Origin: Gammaproteobacteria bacterium | GTDB taxonomy: Bacteria; Pseudomonadota; Gammaproteobacteria; GRL18 | DNA: 55,943 nucleotides | Direction of reading: 5' to 3' | Assembly: GCA_026196615.1 (NCBI GenBank) | Contig: JAPHSW010000072.1 | Location: 1 to 55,943, forward strand | Shown: positions 40,859-50,005 of the stretch, piece after piece | How positions within the stretch are numbered: position 1 is the first letter of the stretch | Layout: every line of letters begins with the position of its first letter | Position numbers and translations under genes: made by a program | Notes under the pieces: generated by a model | Told to the model about the DNA's origin: nothing | Database searches by the model: none | What the model saw: the letters and a program-made list of their open reading frames with translations, nothing else

Positions 40859-40887
40859 AAGAATGCCCACATCATGTGGGCATTCTT
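40859..40887. terminator. Terminator after secA
   Basis: A 13-bp perfect stem (40859-40871 with 40875-40887) around TCA, core GAATGCCCACA/TGTGGGCATTC, lies 37 bases after the secA stop. TTGTTTAAG follows. It is symmetrical and strong, the best terminator structure on this stretch. Confidence 0.75.
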
Positions 40888-40951
40888 GTTTAAGAAATGA
40901 AACTATTTTCTAAATCAATAGCAAGCACAGTTGTATTAAAAGGTAATAAAT

Positions 40952-42169
40952 ATGTCAATAGAGTCAAATCTTCCTGAAATGAATTCAGTTTCAGGCTTTC
41001 AGCTGGGTACAGCCTGTGCAGGGATAAAAGTTGCTGGTCGAAAAGATGTGGTTGTAATGTCTTTTGATTCCTCTGCAAATGTTGCTGGTGTCTTTACTCA
41101 AAATGCTTTTTGTGCCGCCCCAGTTCATGTGGCTAAAGCTCACTTGAAAGAAGGTAAGACACAGTTTTTTGTCATTAATACTGGTAATGCCAATGCAGGC
41201 ACTGGTGAGCAAGGTATGAATGATGCGCATAAAACATGTGAGTCTCTTAGTAATTTAACAGGCTCAGCTTATCAATCAGTCTTACCTTTTTCAACGGGAG
41301 TTATTGGTGAACCTTTACCTGTTGATAAAATAATTCAAGTTCTGCCTGTTGCTTTAGATAGTTTATCAGAAGATGGCTGGTACGATGCAGCACACGGGAT
41401 TCTGACAACTGATACTTGTACAAAGGGAGCATCTACCAAGGTTACAGTTGGAGGGGAAATCGTCACTATAACCGGTATTTCTAAAGGTTCAGGAATGATT
41501 CGCCCTGATATGGCAACTATGCTTGGTTTTGTTGCAACTGATGCAGCAATTGAGCAAACTCTTTTACAGTCAATATTGAAAGAAGGAGCGGATCGCTCTT
41601 TCAATCGAATTACAGTGGATGGTGATACTTCTACTAATGATGCCTGCATGTTAGTTGCAACAGGAAAATCGAAAGCACCTATGATAGATAGTGAGCAACA
41701 CTCTGACTATCCTATTTTATTTAAGGCTATCACAGATGTTTTAGAACAACTGGCAAAAGCAATTGTTTTGGATGGCGAAGGTGCGACTAAACTGATTAAT
41801 ATAAAGGTGAAGTCAGGTGAAACAGAGCAAGAGTGTAGTGATGTGGCTTATACTATTGCACATTCACCATTGGTAAAAACTGCTTTTTTTGCCAGTGATC
41901 CTAATTGGGGACGAATTTTAGCTGCAGTAGGACGCTCGGGGGTTAATAACCTGGATATTGACGCTCTGGAAATTTTTCTTGATGATGTCTGTTTAGTTCG
42001 TCAGGGTGGAGTAGCGGATGATTATACAGAAGAACGTGGTCAGAAAGTGATGAATCAAGATGAAATTACGGTGACTGTTAATTTACAAAGAGGGTCATTT
42101 GAAACACAAATTTGGACCTGCGATCTTTCTTACGACTATGTGAAAATTAATGCCGAATATCGAAGTTAA
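40952..42169 (+). CDS. argJ: Bifunctional ornithine acetyltransferase / N-acetylglutamate synthase ArgJ
   Basis: ArgJ recycles the acetyl group from N-acetylornithine to glutamate in arginine synthesis and, in the bifunctional form, also uses acetyl-CoA. The 405-residue precursor cleaves itself before a Thr in MIRPDMATMLGFVATDA, which is present. Other landmarks are FVINTGNANAGTGEQGM, LPFSTGVIGEPLPVDK, FNRITVDGDTSTNDACML and SDPNWGRILAAVGRSG. Its 3' end overlaps the next gene by 20 bases. Confidence 0.96.
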   Translation: MSIESNLPEMNSVSGFQLGTACAGIKVAGRKDVVVMSFDSSANVAGVFTQNAFCAAPVHVAKAHLKEGKTQFFVINTGNANAGTGEQGMNDAHKTCESLSNLTGSAYQSVLPFSTGVIGEPLPVDKIIQVLPVALDSLSEDGWYDAAHGILTTDTCTKGASTKVTVGGEIVTITGISKGSGMIRPDMATMLGFVATDAAIEQTLLQSILKEGADRSFNRITVDGDTSTNDACMLVATGKSKAPMIDSEQHSDYPILFKAITDVLEQLAKAIVLDGEGATKLINIKVKSGETEQECSDVAYTIAHSPLVKTAFFASDPNWGRILAAVGRSGVNNLDIDALEIFLDDVCLVRQGGVADDYTEERGQKVMNQDEITVTVNLQRGSFETQIWTCDLSYDYVKINAEYRS

Positions 42170-43220
42170 TCAAGAGCTCATTCATGTTGTTGTTGCTGTC
42201 ATTGTTAAAGATGGGCAAGTTTTAATTTCTAAAAGAGCACAAAATGTGCATCAAGGAGGCTTATGGGAGTTTCCTGGTGGAAAAATTGAAAAAGATGAAA
42301 CCGTTAGCGAAGCTCTTTTTCGAGAAATTAAAGAAGAACTTGGTATTAACATCATATCAAGTCGCCCCATGTTGAAAATAGTACATGACTACCCGGATAA
42401 AAGTGTTGTTTTAGAAACACGAATGGTTACAGCTTTTGATGGTAATGAATACTCTTTTGGCACAGGGATTCATAAGCCAAAACAGTATGGAATGGAAGGT
42501 CAGCAAGTTAAATGGCTTAGTCTTGAACAGCTGGGAGATGTCCAGTTTCCTGAAGCAAATAAGGCTATCATTAATGCACTGAGGCTGCCTGAAACCTACT
42601 TGATCACTCCTGATTGTATTCCAAAGTCAGATCAAATAAACCAGTTTGTTACTGAGTTTTCAAATAGTATTCAATACCATAAGCTTGTTCAATTAAGGCT
42701 CAAGAGTAAAGGATATGATAATAAACAACTTTACAGATTGGTTAAGCAATTGTGTCATATTGCTGATGAACAGCAGAGTCAGCTTATACTGAATTCCTCA
42801 TTGTGTACTGATGAGGAGCTTTCAAGTTGCTTAGGAAGTCAATCAGGTTTTCTTGTTTTAACGGCAGGTGTGCATTTAACCAGTGTTCATTTGCATGAAT
42901 TATCTGAGAAGGATTTTATTGAAGCTTATCGTATGCAGTTTCCAGATAAGATCATAGCCGCTTCTTGTCACTGTCAACATGATATTGAAAGAGCTAATCA
43001 GTTGGGACTGGACTTTATTGTTATTTCAGCAGTGAAGTATACTGAATCACACCCTGAACAGGAGCCCTTAGGTTGGAAACAATTTAAGGCACTGTCAGAT
43101 ATTGCTGAAATGCCAGCATATGCCCTTGGAGGAATGATGCCAACTATGACTTTAGAGGCTCAATCTAATGGTGCTCAGGGAATTTCTGCAATTCGTAATT
43201 TATGGAATAAGGTTAATTAA
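42150..43220 (+). CDS. mutT: Nudix hydrolase (MutT) fused to a ThiE-like domain
   Basis: The N-terminal half (about 1-135) is a MutT-type pyrophosphohydrolase: it has LISKRAQNVHQGGLWEFPGG and a full Nudix box GGKIEKDETVSEALFREIKEELGI. MutT removes 8-oxo-dGTP from the nucleotide pool. The C-terminal half (about 150-356) resembles a thiamine-phosphate-synthase/TIM-barrel domain, with QYHKLVQLRLKSK, SCHCQHDIERANQLG, DFIVISAVKYTESHP and PAYALGGM. Such Nudix-ThiE fusions are known next to argJ and secA in gammaproteobacteria, but the role of the second half is not settled. It starts inside argJ. Confidence 0.93.
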   Translation: MPNIEVNQELIHVVVAVIVKDGQVLISKRAQNVHQGGLWEFPGGKIEKDETVSEALFREIKEELGINIISSRPMLKIVHDYPDKSVVLETRMVTAFDGNEYSFGTGIHKPKQYGMEGQQVKWLSLEQLGDVQFPEANKAIINALRLPETYLITPDCIPKSDQINQFVTEFSNSIQYHKLVQLRLKSKGYDNKQLYRLVKQLCHIADEQQSQLILNSSLCTDEELSSCLGSQSGFLVLTAGVHLTSVHLHELSEKDFIEAYRMQFPDKIIAASCHCQHDIERANQLGLDFIVISAVKYTESHPEQEPLGWKQFKALSDIAEMPAYALGGMMPTMTLEAQSNGAQGISAIRNLWNKVN

Positions 43221-43228
43221 AAGTTGTT

Positions 43229-43747
43229 ATGAATATTAAAAATATTTCTTTTGATAATAAATACATTCGATTATTGGTAATGAGTTTTGTGATTATTCTG
43301 GCTCTAATTTTTGTTCAGGATTTTGGCGATTTTCTGGATGAAAATTCTAATAAAGTGATTCAGCTTGGTGTGAACCAACATTGCAATTCTGCAACGAGTA
43401 TTTGCAGTGCATCAATTATAAATGAAGGTGAGTTTCAAAGAATGAGTTTTGCAATTAAAGGTGATGTGGCATCCAATCTTACCTTTCCTGTTGCTCTTAC
43501 TGTCATAGGTTTTGATTTTGAGGGAATTGAGTCCATTTCTGTTTCATTCACTATGGTAGATGAAGATTTAGAGAACAATCTAGTGCTTTTTACTCCGGAT
43601 AAATCACTTAATCAAGTGGTGCCAGAAAAATGGGATGCAGTGGTAAAACTTCCACAAGTTGATAATAATCGGACAGACTGGTTTGCTGTAATTCGATTAA
43701 AATCGAGTGAAAAAGAATATAGAGCAGAATTTCCCTTTCATTTTTAG
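43229..43747 (+). CDS. Unrecognised membrane-anchored periplasmic protein
   Basis: I do not recognise this 172-residue protein. It has one N-terminal hydrophobic segment (about 14-30, LLVMSFVIILALIFVQ) without a clear cleavage site. A predicted periplasmic domain follows, rich in beta-forming stretches (FPVALTVIGFDF, SISVSFTMVDED, DWFAVIRLKS) and ending in FPFHF. Two cysteines (C52, C59) could form a disulfide. It starts eight bases after the mutT gene and so may be its operon partner, and it ends just before the 46-bp tandem hairpin repeat. Confidence 0.8.
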   Translation: MNIKNISFDNKYIRLLVMSFVIILALIFVQDFGDFLDENSNKVIQLGVNQHCNSATSICSASIINEGEFQRMSFAIKGDVASNLTFPVALTVIGFDFEGIESISVSFTMVDEDLENNLVLFTPDKSLNQVVPEKWDAVVKLPQVDNNRTDWFAVIRLKSSEKEYRAEFPFHF

Positions 43748-43763
43748 AATCTGATTGAAAAAT

Positions 43764-43870
43764 GATAACTCTAACTAATCACTGGGATAAGTTAGAGTAT
43801 AAAGAAAAGGATAGCTCTAACTAACCACTAGGATAAGTTAGAGTACAAAGAAAAGGATAACTCTAACTAA
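43764..43870. repeat. 46-bp tandem repeat, 2.3 copies, each a hairpin
   Basis: Unit 1 (43764-43809) and unit 2 (43810-43855) are 46 bases each and differ at only a few positions; a third partial copy (43856-43870) runs into the yacG stop codon. Each unit holds a CTCTAACT/AGTTAGAG inverted repeat with a 13-base loop and ends in an A-rich run (AAAGAAAAG), which reads as TTTTCTTT on the minus strand. The position between convergent genes suggests a duplicated terminator. Confidence 0.85.
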
Positions 43871-44082
43871 TTGATAAAGTTTCCTGAATTATCATCATTT
43901 GAATGATTCATCTGTTTTTCTGATTGGGCTACGGGCTCACCCTTGATGCGATGTTCTTCTCCAGCCCATGCACCTAAATCTATCAGTTGACAGCGTTCAG
44001 AACAGAACGGACTCCAGGGTTTAGATGTGTAGTAGTCATGCATAAGGGAACATGTTGGGCATTTTATTGTGAGTTTTTTCAT
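43867..44082 (-). CDS. yacG: DNA gyrase inhibitor YacG, zinc-binding
   Basis: YacG is a small zinc protein that binds DNA gyrase and blocks its activity in vitro. The 71-residue product has the four-cysteine site KCPTCSLMHDYYTSKPWSPF then CSERCQLIDLGAWA, with spacing C-X2-C-X15-C-X3-C as in the family, and a polar C-terminal tail. The stop codon TAG lies within the third partial copy of the 46-bp repeat. It is downstream of zapD by 37 bases. Confidence 0.95.
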   Translation of the reverse strand: MKKLTIKCPTCSLMHDYYTSKPWSPFCSERCQLIDLGAWAGEEHRIKGEPVAQSEKQMNHSNDDNSGNFIN

Positions 44083-44119
44083 TGGATAATATTAATGCTA
44101 CATAAGGTGGTATTGAACT

Positions 44120-44923
44120 CTAAAGAGCGCAACAAGAAAGTTGAAATTCAATATCTTCTGAACAAGGATTTGGGCGTTCGCCACTGACAGGCTTCATAAA
44201 ACGTACGCTAAATCGATGTTTTCCTCCACTCATTTCAGCATAAAACTCAGCATTAGAAGGTACTATGACTCTGATGAGTTGAAATGGTACATTGGTATCT
44301 AATGATTGCTGGTAAAAGCCTTGTTCAGCAGTAATGGGGGTGTTGATAGCACTTTCTCGAAGCAAACCTAAGATAACGCCAATTGACAAACGATAATTAT
44401 CCAGTTGACCTAACCAGGATTCTAGAATTTCAATTCTTTGTTCTGGTTGTTGTTTAAGCCAGAAATGATAAATTGGAATGTCAAAATCACAGCTTCCACC
44501 AGGAATAGAGTCACGCTGACGGATTAGTTTTAAAAGCTCAAGGTTGGAGAGTTCATGGCTGGAATAATTTTGAGCCGATTTTAGATTGTGCGTGTAAGTT
44601 TTCAACTTTTTTAAAGTATCTTCCAGAATAGAAGGATCGACTCCTGGTCTGGAACTGATTGCTAATAGTGCTGAAGTCTGACGTTCTAGCTCTTTGACTA
44701 ATTCTGAGCGCAAGTCAATACGACTCATAATATTTAAAATATCCAGAATATGAGTGATTGTGGCTCTACTATCCCAAACAGAATAACCTCTCATAGAATA
44801 TCTTGCTTGTTGAAATAAAAATTCAAGACGTAGTAAGGTTCGTATGCGTTCGTTCAGGGGAAGTTCGTAAATAGTGGAATCAGTTTGGCTGGTCACTCTG
44901 GTCTCGCTCGTCACGCTCGTCAC
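44120..44923 (-). CDS. zapD: Cell division protein ZapD
   Basis: ZapD (YacF) crosslinks FtsZ filaments by binding the FtsZ C-terminal peptide. The 267-residue protein follows the family: YELPLNERIRTLLRLEFLF near residue 19, a helical N-terminal half, FDIPIYHFWLKQQP in the middle, and a beta domain with GFYQQSLDTNVPFQLIRVIV and GKHRFSVRFM. The start is uncertain: GTG 44923 is used, and a second GTG at 44914 lies in the tandem GTGACGAGC repeat at the 5' end. The first 18 residues (Thr/Ser-rich) are not family-like, so the real start could be later. Confidence 0.93.
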   Translation of the reverse strand: MTSVTSETRVTSQTDSTIYELPLNERIRTLLRLEFLFQQARYSMRGYSVWDSRATITHILDILNIMSRIDLRSELVKELERQTSALLAISSRPGVDPSILEDTLKKLKTYTHNLKSAQNYSSHELSNLELLKLIRQRDSIPGGSCDFDIPIYHFWLKQQPEQRIEILESWLGQLDNYRLSIGVILGLLRESAINTPITAEQGFYQQSLDTNVPFQLIRVIVPSNAEFYAEMSGGKHRFSVRFMKPVSGERPNPCSEDIEFQLSCCAL

Positions 44924-45078
44924 GTTGTCAAATACTTCCTGTTAGTGTATTGCTAGCAATAAAGTCCATAATCCCAGGCTCCAGTTAATTACCTCAGGAT
45001 TGTGTTATTGTCCAATATCTTGCCCAAGGTTGCAACAAACATTTATTTTACCCAAATTTGTTGTCATAAATAGAGAGG

Positions 45079-45750
45079 CTATTCATTGTTTTCTAAAGAA
45101 TAATACATATTCAGTAGTGATTGAACCTTTAGTTGAAGGTCTAGAGTATTACCTATATTCTCAATAATATCATCTGCATATTTAAGTCGTACTTTGCGAT
45201 CAACCTGAGAATGTATTATTTTTTTGACTAAATCAGGTTGGCAATTATCTCTTTTTTGAGTTCGCTCAATTTGTAATTTAACAGGCACATCAACCACTAA
45301 GATGCGATCAAATTTACTTTTAACGTTATTGTCAGTCTGTACCTTTGTTGGAGCATTGGTTTCAAAGAATAAAGGAATTGAAACAATGATAATACCTGAA
45401 TGAATTTCTGTAATTTGTGTAAAAATTTCATCATAAACAAGAGGGTGTAAAAGTGCTTCAAGCTGTTGTTTTTTTTCTTCAGAGGAAAAAATAAGAGAAC
45501 GAAGTTGAGTTCGATCTAAAAAACCATCTGAGTTAAATAAATCAGAGCCGAAAAGGTTTTTAACTTCTTGTAATGCAATACTGGAGTAAGGCTCTTTTAA
45601 TGATCCTGCTAAAAGGTTTCTGGCTATAACATCGGCATCAATGATGGTCAGTTCACAATCAACTCTTGATTGTGAAGCCAATTCTTGGAATAGGTTCGTG
45701 ACAACTGTTTTACCGCTGCCAATTCCCCCCGTCAAGGCAATCGTTAGCAT
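45079..45750 (-). CDS. coaE: Dephospho-CoA kinase CoaE
   Basis: CoaE phosphorylates dephospho-CoA in the last step of coenzyme A synthesis. The 223-residue P-loop kinase has IALTGGIGSGKTVVTNLF at its start, IDADVIARNLL, LEALLHPLVYDEI and VVDVPVKLQIERTQKRD. It is slightly longer than E. coli CoaE (206) owing to polar insertions around residues 24-33 and 128-140. Its ATG overlaps the pilD stop by one base (TAATG), so pilD and coaE are coupled. Confidence 0.96.
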   Translation of the reverse strand: MLTIALTGGIGSGKTVVTNLFQELASQSRVDCELTIIDADVIARNLLAGSLKEPYSSIALQEVKNLFGSDLFNSDGFLDRTQLRSLIFSSEEKKQQLEALLHPLVYDEIFTQITEIHSGIIIVSIPLFFETNAPTKVQTDNNVKSKFDRILVVDVPVKLQIERTQKRDNCQPDLVKKIIHSQVDRKVRLKYADDIIENIGNTLDLQLKVQSLLNMYYSLENNE

Positions 45751-46685
45751 TAAATTCCTGAAATACTAAAGTAAAGTTGTTTAATAGGTTCACCCCATAA
45801 TAAGCTGATAAAGCCAGCAGAAGCAAGGTAAGGTCCAAAAGGAATTGGAATGCTTTTATCTCGGCCCATAAAAAGAATGAGGGATATACCGACAACGGCA
45901 CCTACCAATGCTGAGAGAAATAATATCAATGGTAATGCCTGCCAGCCTAACCAGGCTCCTAATACAGCAAGCAGTTTAAAGTCACCATAGCCCATACCTT
46001 CTTTTCCTGTGATCAACTTAAACAGCTGATATACACTCCAAAGAGAAAGATAACCTACCATGGCACCAATGACACTATTTTGTAAGGAAATATCAGAAAT
46101 GCCTAGTAAGTTGACTAAAAAACCAAGCCATAGAAAAGGTAGGGTTATGTTATCGGGTAGTAGTTGGGTATCATAATCAATCATGGTCAAAGTGATAAGA
46201 GCCCAGGTCAAAAACAATGCTGCCAAAGTAAACCATTGAACTCCAAAATAATAGGCGACCAAAACAGAAAGTAGTGCAGTTGTCAGTTCTATGATGGGAT
46301 ATCGTATTGAAATCCTTGATTGACACTCAGAACATTTTCCTCTTAAAACAAGCCATGAGATAATAGGAATATTTTCTAATGCTGTTATTTGATGGCCACA
46401 AGAAGGACAACGTGAGCGTGGAACTGATAAGTTGAATGTATCTTCTTTCTTACTTTCTGTACCATTTTTCATTTTATCAGAAATGAGGTAAGCCTGCTCT
46501 TTAAGCTCAGCAGGCTCTAGTTCATCAGATAAGAAAGCAACACAATCAATTCTCCATTCGCGTTTTAACATGATAGGTGTGCGGTATATCACCACATTTA
46601 AAAAACTACCTATCAATAAACTAAATAAAAAAACTGAAAAAAGGAAAAAATCTAAGTTTGCATTTAAATATGAAATTATATTCAT
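45750..46685 (-). CDS. pilD: Prepilin peptidase / N-methyltransferase PilD
   Basis: PilD cleaves type IV prepilins and type II secretion pseudopilins and methylates the new N-terminal Phe. The 311-residue polytopic protein has an N-terminal cytoplasmic zinc site with CPSCGHQITALENIPIISW and CSECQSRISIRYPIIE, then several helices. The two catalytic aspartates lie in TMIDYDTQLLPD and in GYGDFKLLAVLGAW. It is the third gene of pilBCD. Confidence 0.96.
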   Translation of the reverse strand: MNIISYLNANLDFFLFSVFLFSLLIGSFLNVVIYRTPIMLKREWRIDCVAFLSDELEPAELKEQAYLISDKMKNGTESKKEDTFNLSVPRSRCPSCGHQITALENIPIISWLVLRGKCSECQSRISIRYPIIELTTALLSVLVAYYFGVQWFTLAALFLTWALITLTMIDYDTQLLPDNITLPFLWLGFLVNLLGISDISLQNSVIGAMVGYLSLWSVYQLFKLITGKEGMGYGDFKLLAVLGAWLGWQALPLILFLSALVGAVVGISLILFMGRDKSIPIPFGPYLASAGFISLLWGEPIKQLYFSISGI

Positions 46686-46707
46686 AAGCTTTTAGTAAAA
46701 AAAAGCA

Positions 46708-47940
46708 TTAAACAACCTGTCCCATTTGGAATATAGGCAGATACATAGCAACAACAATGCCACCTATTATGACACCTAAAACAGACATAATAATGGGCTC
46801 CATAAGAGCTGTTAGGCCATCAACTAAATTATCTACTTCTTCTTCATAAAAATCAGCAACTTTGCCAAGCATTGTATCAAGCGCACCAGCTTCTTCTCCA
46901 ATCATGGTCATTTGAATAACCATGTTGGGAAAAACTCCGGTATTTGTCATTGCTTTATTCAATTGTGTACCGGTTGAAACTTCCTGCTGAATTTGATCAA
47001 CAGCTTGCTGAAACACAATATTTCCAACGGCACCAGACACTGAACCAAGAGCTTCAACCAGTGGTGTACCTGCTGCAAACATGGTTTGCAGAGTGCGGGC
47101 ATATCGAGCAATTGCAGCTTTTTCCATGATTGGGCCAATAATAGCCATTTTTAGTGTTATTCTATCTAGCACTTCACGCATTTTCTTAGAACGTTTTTTG
47201 AAGTAAAAGAAAACATAGAAGAATATTCCAATAGAACCAAAAAGGGCCCACCACCATTCCTGTAAAAATTTTGACAAGTTAACAACAAATTGAGTTGGTG
47301 CTGGAAGATCAGCACCAAAGCCCTGAAATAATTCTTCAAATACAGGAATAACAAATAGGAGTAAAATTGTGACAACAATAACGGCTACAAGTATTACGGC
47401 AATAGGATAACCCATTGCTTTTTTTATTTTTGATTTAAGTGCCTCTGTTTTTTCTTTATAAGTTGCTATTTTATCTAAAATGGCGTCTAGAATACCCGCA
47501 TGTTCACCGGCTTGTATGAGATTACAATAGAGATCATCAAAAAGTAGTGGGAATTTTTTTAATGCTTCTGTTAACGAACTCCCGCCTTCTACTTCTGCTT
47601 TAAGACTCATAATCATTTCTTGCATAGTAAAATTTTCATGGCCAGTACCAACAATTTCAAATGCCTGAACTAATGGGACTCCAGCCTTCATCATAGTGGC
47701 TATCTGACGTGAGAAAATTGCAATGTCTAATGGTGTAATGGGCTTCTTCTTTGGGCCACCAAGCCCAAACAAAGGTTTGGGCTTGGGTTTAATTTTAAGT
47801 ACATTAATTCCCTCACGCCTAAGTTGAGCTTTCGCTAAAGCTGAGTTTTTTGCCTGCACCTCCCCTTTTTTACGATTTCCATTTCTATCTGCACCTTCCC
47901 AAACAAAAATAGGAGCTGGTTTCTCTTTAGTCGTAGCCAT
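46708..47940 (-). CDS. pilC: Type IV pilus inner-membrane platform protein PilC
   Basis: PilC is the membrane platform through which the ATPases PilB and PilT act on the pilus. The 410-residue protein has the two repeated GspF/PilC domains (about 75-195 and 280-400). Conserved blocks are FSRQIATMMKAGVPLVQAFEI with LIQAGEHAGILDAILDKIA, and RYARTLQTMFAAGTPLVEAL with MTMIGEEAGALDTMLGKVA. Three transmembrane segments are visible (near 175-195, 222-245 and 380-400). An N-terminal basic module binds the ATPase. Confidence 0.96.
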   Translation of the reverse strand: MATTKEKPAPIFVWEGADRNGNRKKGEVQAKNSALAKAQLRREGINVLKIKPKPKPLFGLGGPKKKPITPLDIAIFSRQIATMMKAGVPLVQAFEIVGTGHENFTMQEMIMSLKAEVEGGSSLTEALKKFPLLFDDLYCNLIQAGEHAGILDAILDKIATYKEKTEALKSKIKKAMGYPIAVILVAVIVVTILLLFVIPVFEELFQGFGADLPAPTQFVVNLSKFLQEWWWALFGSIGIFFYVFFYFKKRSKKMREVLDRITLKMAIIGPIMEKAAIARYARTLQTMFAAGTPLVEALGSVSGAVGNIVFQQAVDQIQQEVSTGTQLNKAMTNTGVFPNMVIQMTMIGEEAGALDTMLGKVADFYEEEVDNLVDGLTALMEPIIMSVLGVIIGGIVVAMYLPIFQMGQVV

Positions 47941-47998
47941 TGCTAATCCTTAATTATAAAAGCTTTTTTATTAGTCTTTAGAGCTTAAATTTTATAGC

Positions 47999-49714
47999 TT
48001 AATCTTTAGTAACACGGTTTACTTCTTCAAGACTGGTGATACCATCCATTACTTTTTTTAATCCAGATTCTCTTAAGTCAGGAATACCTTCTTTTTTAGC
48101 TTGATTGGCTAAATCCAGTGCATTACCCCCTTCCATAATAATACGTCCCATTTCATCTGAGATTTTCATTACCTGGTATATTCCTACTCGACCTTTATAA
48201 CCCCCATTACAACTTGAACAACCAACGGGTTTATAAATTGTGAAGTTCTGGGAGACATTTTCTTCTGTAAATCCTTCTTCCAACTTTGCTTCTTTAGGCA
48301 CATCATGTGGTGCTTTACAATTTTCACATAAACGGCGAGCCAGTCGCTGAGCAATAATTAAGCTGACTGCTGAGGCAATATTATAGGGAGGAACTCCCAT
48401 ATTCATTAGTCGACCAAGTGTTTGAGGGGCATCATTAGTGTGTAGTGTTGAAAGTACCATGTGGCCTGTTTGAGCCGCTTTAATACCGATTTCTGCAGTT
48501 TCTAAATCACGTATCTCACCAACCATGACAATATCGGGATCTTGACGAAGGAAAGAACGAAGTGCAGCAGCAAAAGTTAAGCCTGTTTTAGGATTAACAT
48601 TAACCTGGTTAACGCCTGGTAGGTTGATTTCAGCAGGATCTTCTGCTGTAGAAATATTTACTTCTTCAGTGTTTAGGATGTTCAAACCAGTGTAAAGTGA
48701 AACTGTTTTGCCAGAACCGGTAGGACCTGTCACCAAGATCATTCCCTGGGGTTTAGATAATGCATCCAAATAAAGATCTTTTTGGAAACTTTCATATCCT
48801 AGTGCATCAATACCCAACTGAGCGCTGCTTGGATCAAGAATACGTAATACTGCTTTTTCACCAAATAGAGTTGGGCAAGTACTGACGCGAAAATCAATTG
48901 CTCTGCTTTTAGAAATTTTCATTCTCATTCGACCATCTTGAGGAATTCGTCGCTCTGAGATATCAAGTCGTGATAACACTTTAATACGTGCTAAAATTCG
49001 AGGTGTCAGATTTACAGGAGGTTTGGCTACTTCTTCCAAAATACCATCGAGCCTTAAACGTACTCTAAAAAATTTTTCATAAGGTTCAAAATGAATGTCT
49101 GACGCACCTTTATTAATGGCATCTAACAATATTTTATTTACAAATTTTACAACAGGGGCATCATCTGAGCCACTACCAGTGTCATCATCTTCTTTTTCGG
49201 TGTCTTCGTAATCAAGGCCTTCCAGGTCGTCGTCATCAAAATCGGACATGTTCATACTATCATCCGCTTCAGCTAGTGCTTTTGTAATTGCAGTTTCAAG
49301 TTTGTCTGCTTCAACAAGAATAGCTTCAGTGCTTAGGCCGGATTGAAATTTGATTTCATCCAAAGCACCTATATTTGTGGGATCGGCTACGGCAACAAAT
49401 AATCTGGCTCCTCGTTTAAACAGAGGCAAAGCATGATGTTTGTTAATAAGGTTTTCTTTGATCACCTTAACAGTATCTTTATCAAGCTCAACAGTACTAA
49501 TATCAAGTATCGGTGTACCAAATTCAGTTGATGCAATGGATGCAATATCTATCGACTTAACCAATTCCTTTTTGGTTATATATTGAACAAAAGGGAGTTT
49601 ATCCTTTTTGGCTGCTTCCAATGCATTAAGAGCATCCTCTTCATTAAGAAAGCTTTGCATGACAAGTTGTCGAGCTAAACCTGTTAGCTGAGTTGTTTGT
49701 TGTGCTAGTGCCAT
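47999..49714 (-). CDS. pilB: Type IV pilus assembly ATPase PilB
   Basis: PilB is the cytoplasmic hexameric ATPase that powers pilus extension. The 571-residue protein has the N-terminal GSPII_E domain, an acidic linker (MSDFDDDDLEGLDYEDTEKE), and the ATPase core with Walker A VTGPTGSGKTVSLY, Asp box TAEDPAEINLPGVNQV, Walker B QDPDIVMVGEIRDLETA and His box TGHMVLSTLHTNDA. The zinc-binding CENCKAP and CSSCNGG cysteine pairs follow. It begins the pilBCD-coaE operon. No pilA is divergent from it. Confidence 0.97.
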   Translation of the reverse strand: MALAQQTTQLTGLARQLVMQSFLNEEDALNALEAAKKDKLPFVQYITKKELVKSIDIASIASTEFGTPILDISTVELDKDTVKVIKENLINKHHALPLFKRGARLFVAVADPTNIGALDEIKFQSGLSTEAILVEADKLETAITKALAEADDSMNMSDFDDDDLEGLDYEDTEKEDDDTGSGSDDAPVVKFVNKILLDAINKGASDIHFEPYEKFFRVRLRLDGILEEVAKPPVNLTPRILARIKVLSRLDISERRIPQDGRMRMKISKSRAIDFRVSTCPTLFGEKAVLRILDPSSAQLGIDALGYESFQKDLYLDALSKPQGMILVTGPTGSGKTVSLYTGLNILNTEEVNISTAEDPAEINLPGVNQVNVNPKTGLTFAAALRSFLRQDPDIVMVGEIRDLETAEIGIKAAQTGHMVLSTLHTNDAPQTLGRLMNMGVPPYNIASAVSLIIAQRLARRLCENCKAPHDVPKEAKLEEGFTEENVSQNFTIYKPVGCSSCNGGYKGRVGIYQVMKISDEMGRIIMEGGNALDLANQAKKEGIPDLRESGLKKVMDGITSLEEVNRVTKD

Positions 49715-50005
49715 AGTTGCCTAATATTCGCCTGTTATTTAATCTATGTGTGTGAGTGTCTTCTGAAGGTTGACACACTATCTCTATATATTCTAGTACG
49801 AACTTTAATTATAGCCAAAAAATTATTGTTTTTTCTCAATAAAGTTATAAAAATGAGATATATTTCATGAAAAATAGGAATTTTTAACTATAATTTAATT
49901 TTTTAATGATTAAATGGTAGAGTAATTACTTAATTTATTTAAAAATGATGGTATTGTCGATTAAATATAATATTTGTGAAAATATTGGGGGCTCTCCAGA
50001 AGCCT
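49715..50005. other. Gap between pilB and the sugar-gene remnant; no pilin gene
   Basis: 291 AT-rich bases separate divergent pilB and the decayed oxidoreductase. No prepilin-like frame (short basic leader, Gly, then Phe-Thr-Leu-Ile-Glu) is present on either strand. Both the pilBCD promoter and the polysaccharide promoter should lie here, but I find no convincing boxes. Confidence 0.5.

Noticed and set aside
43764-43870. CRISPR array
   Set aside because: Repeats are directly abutting 46-base units without spacers, and no cas gene is nearby.
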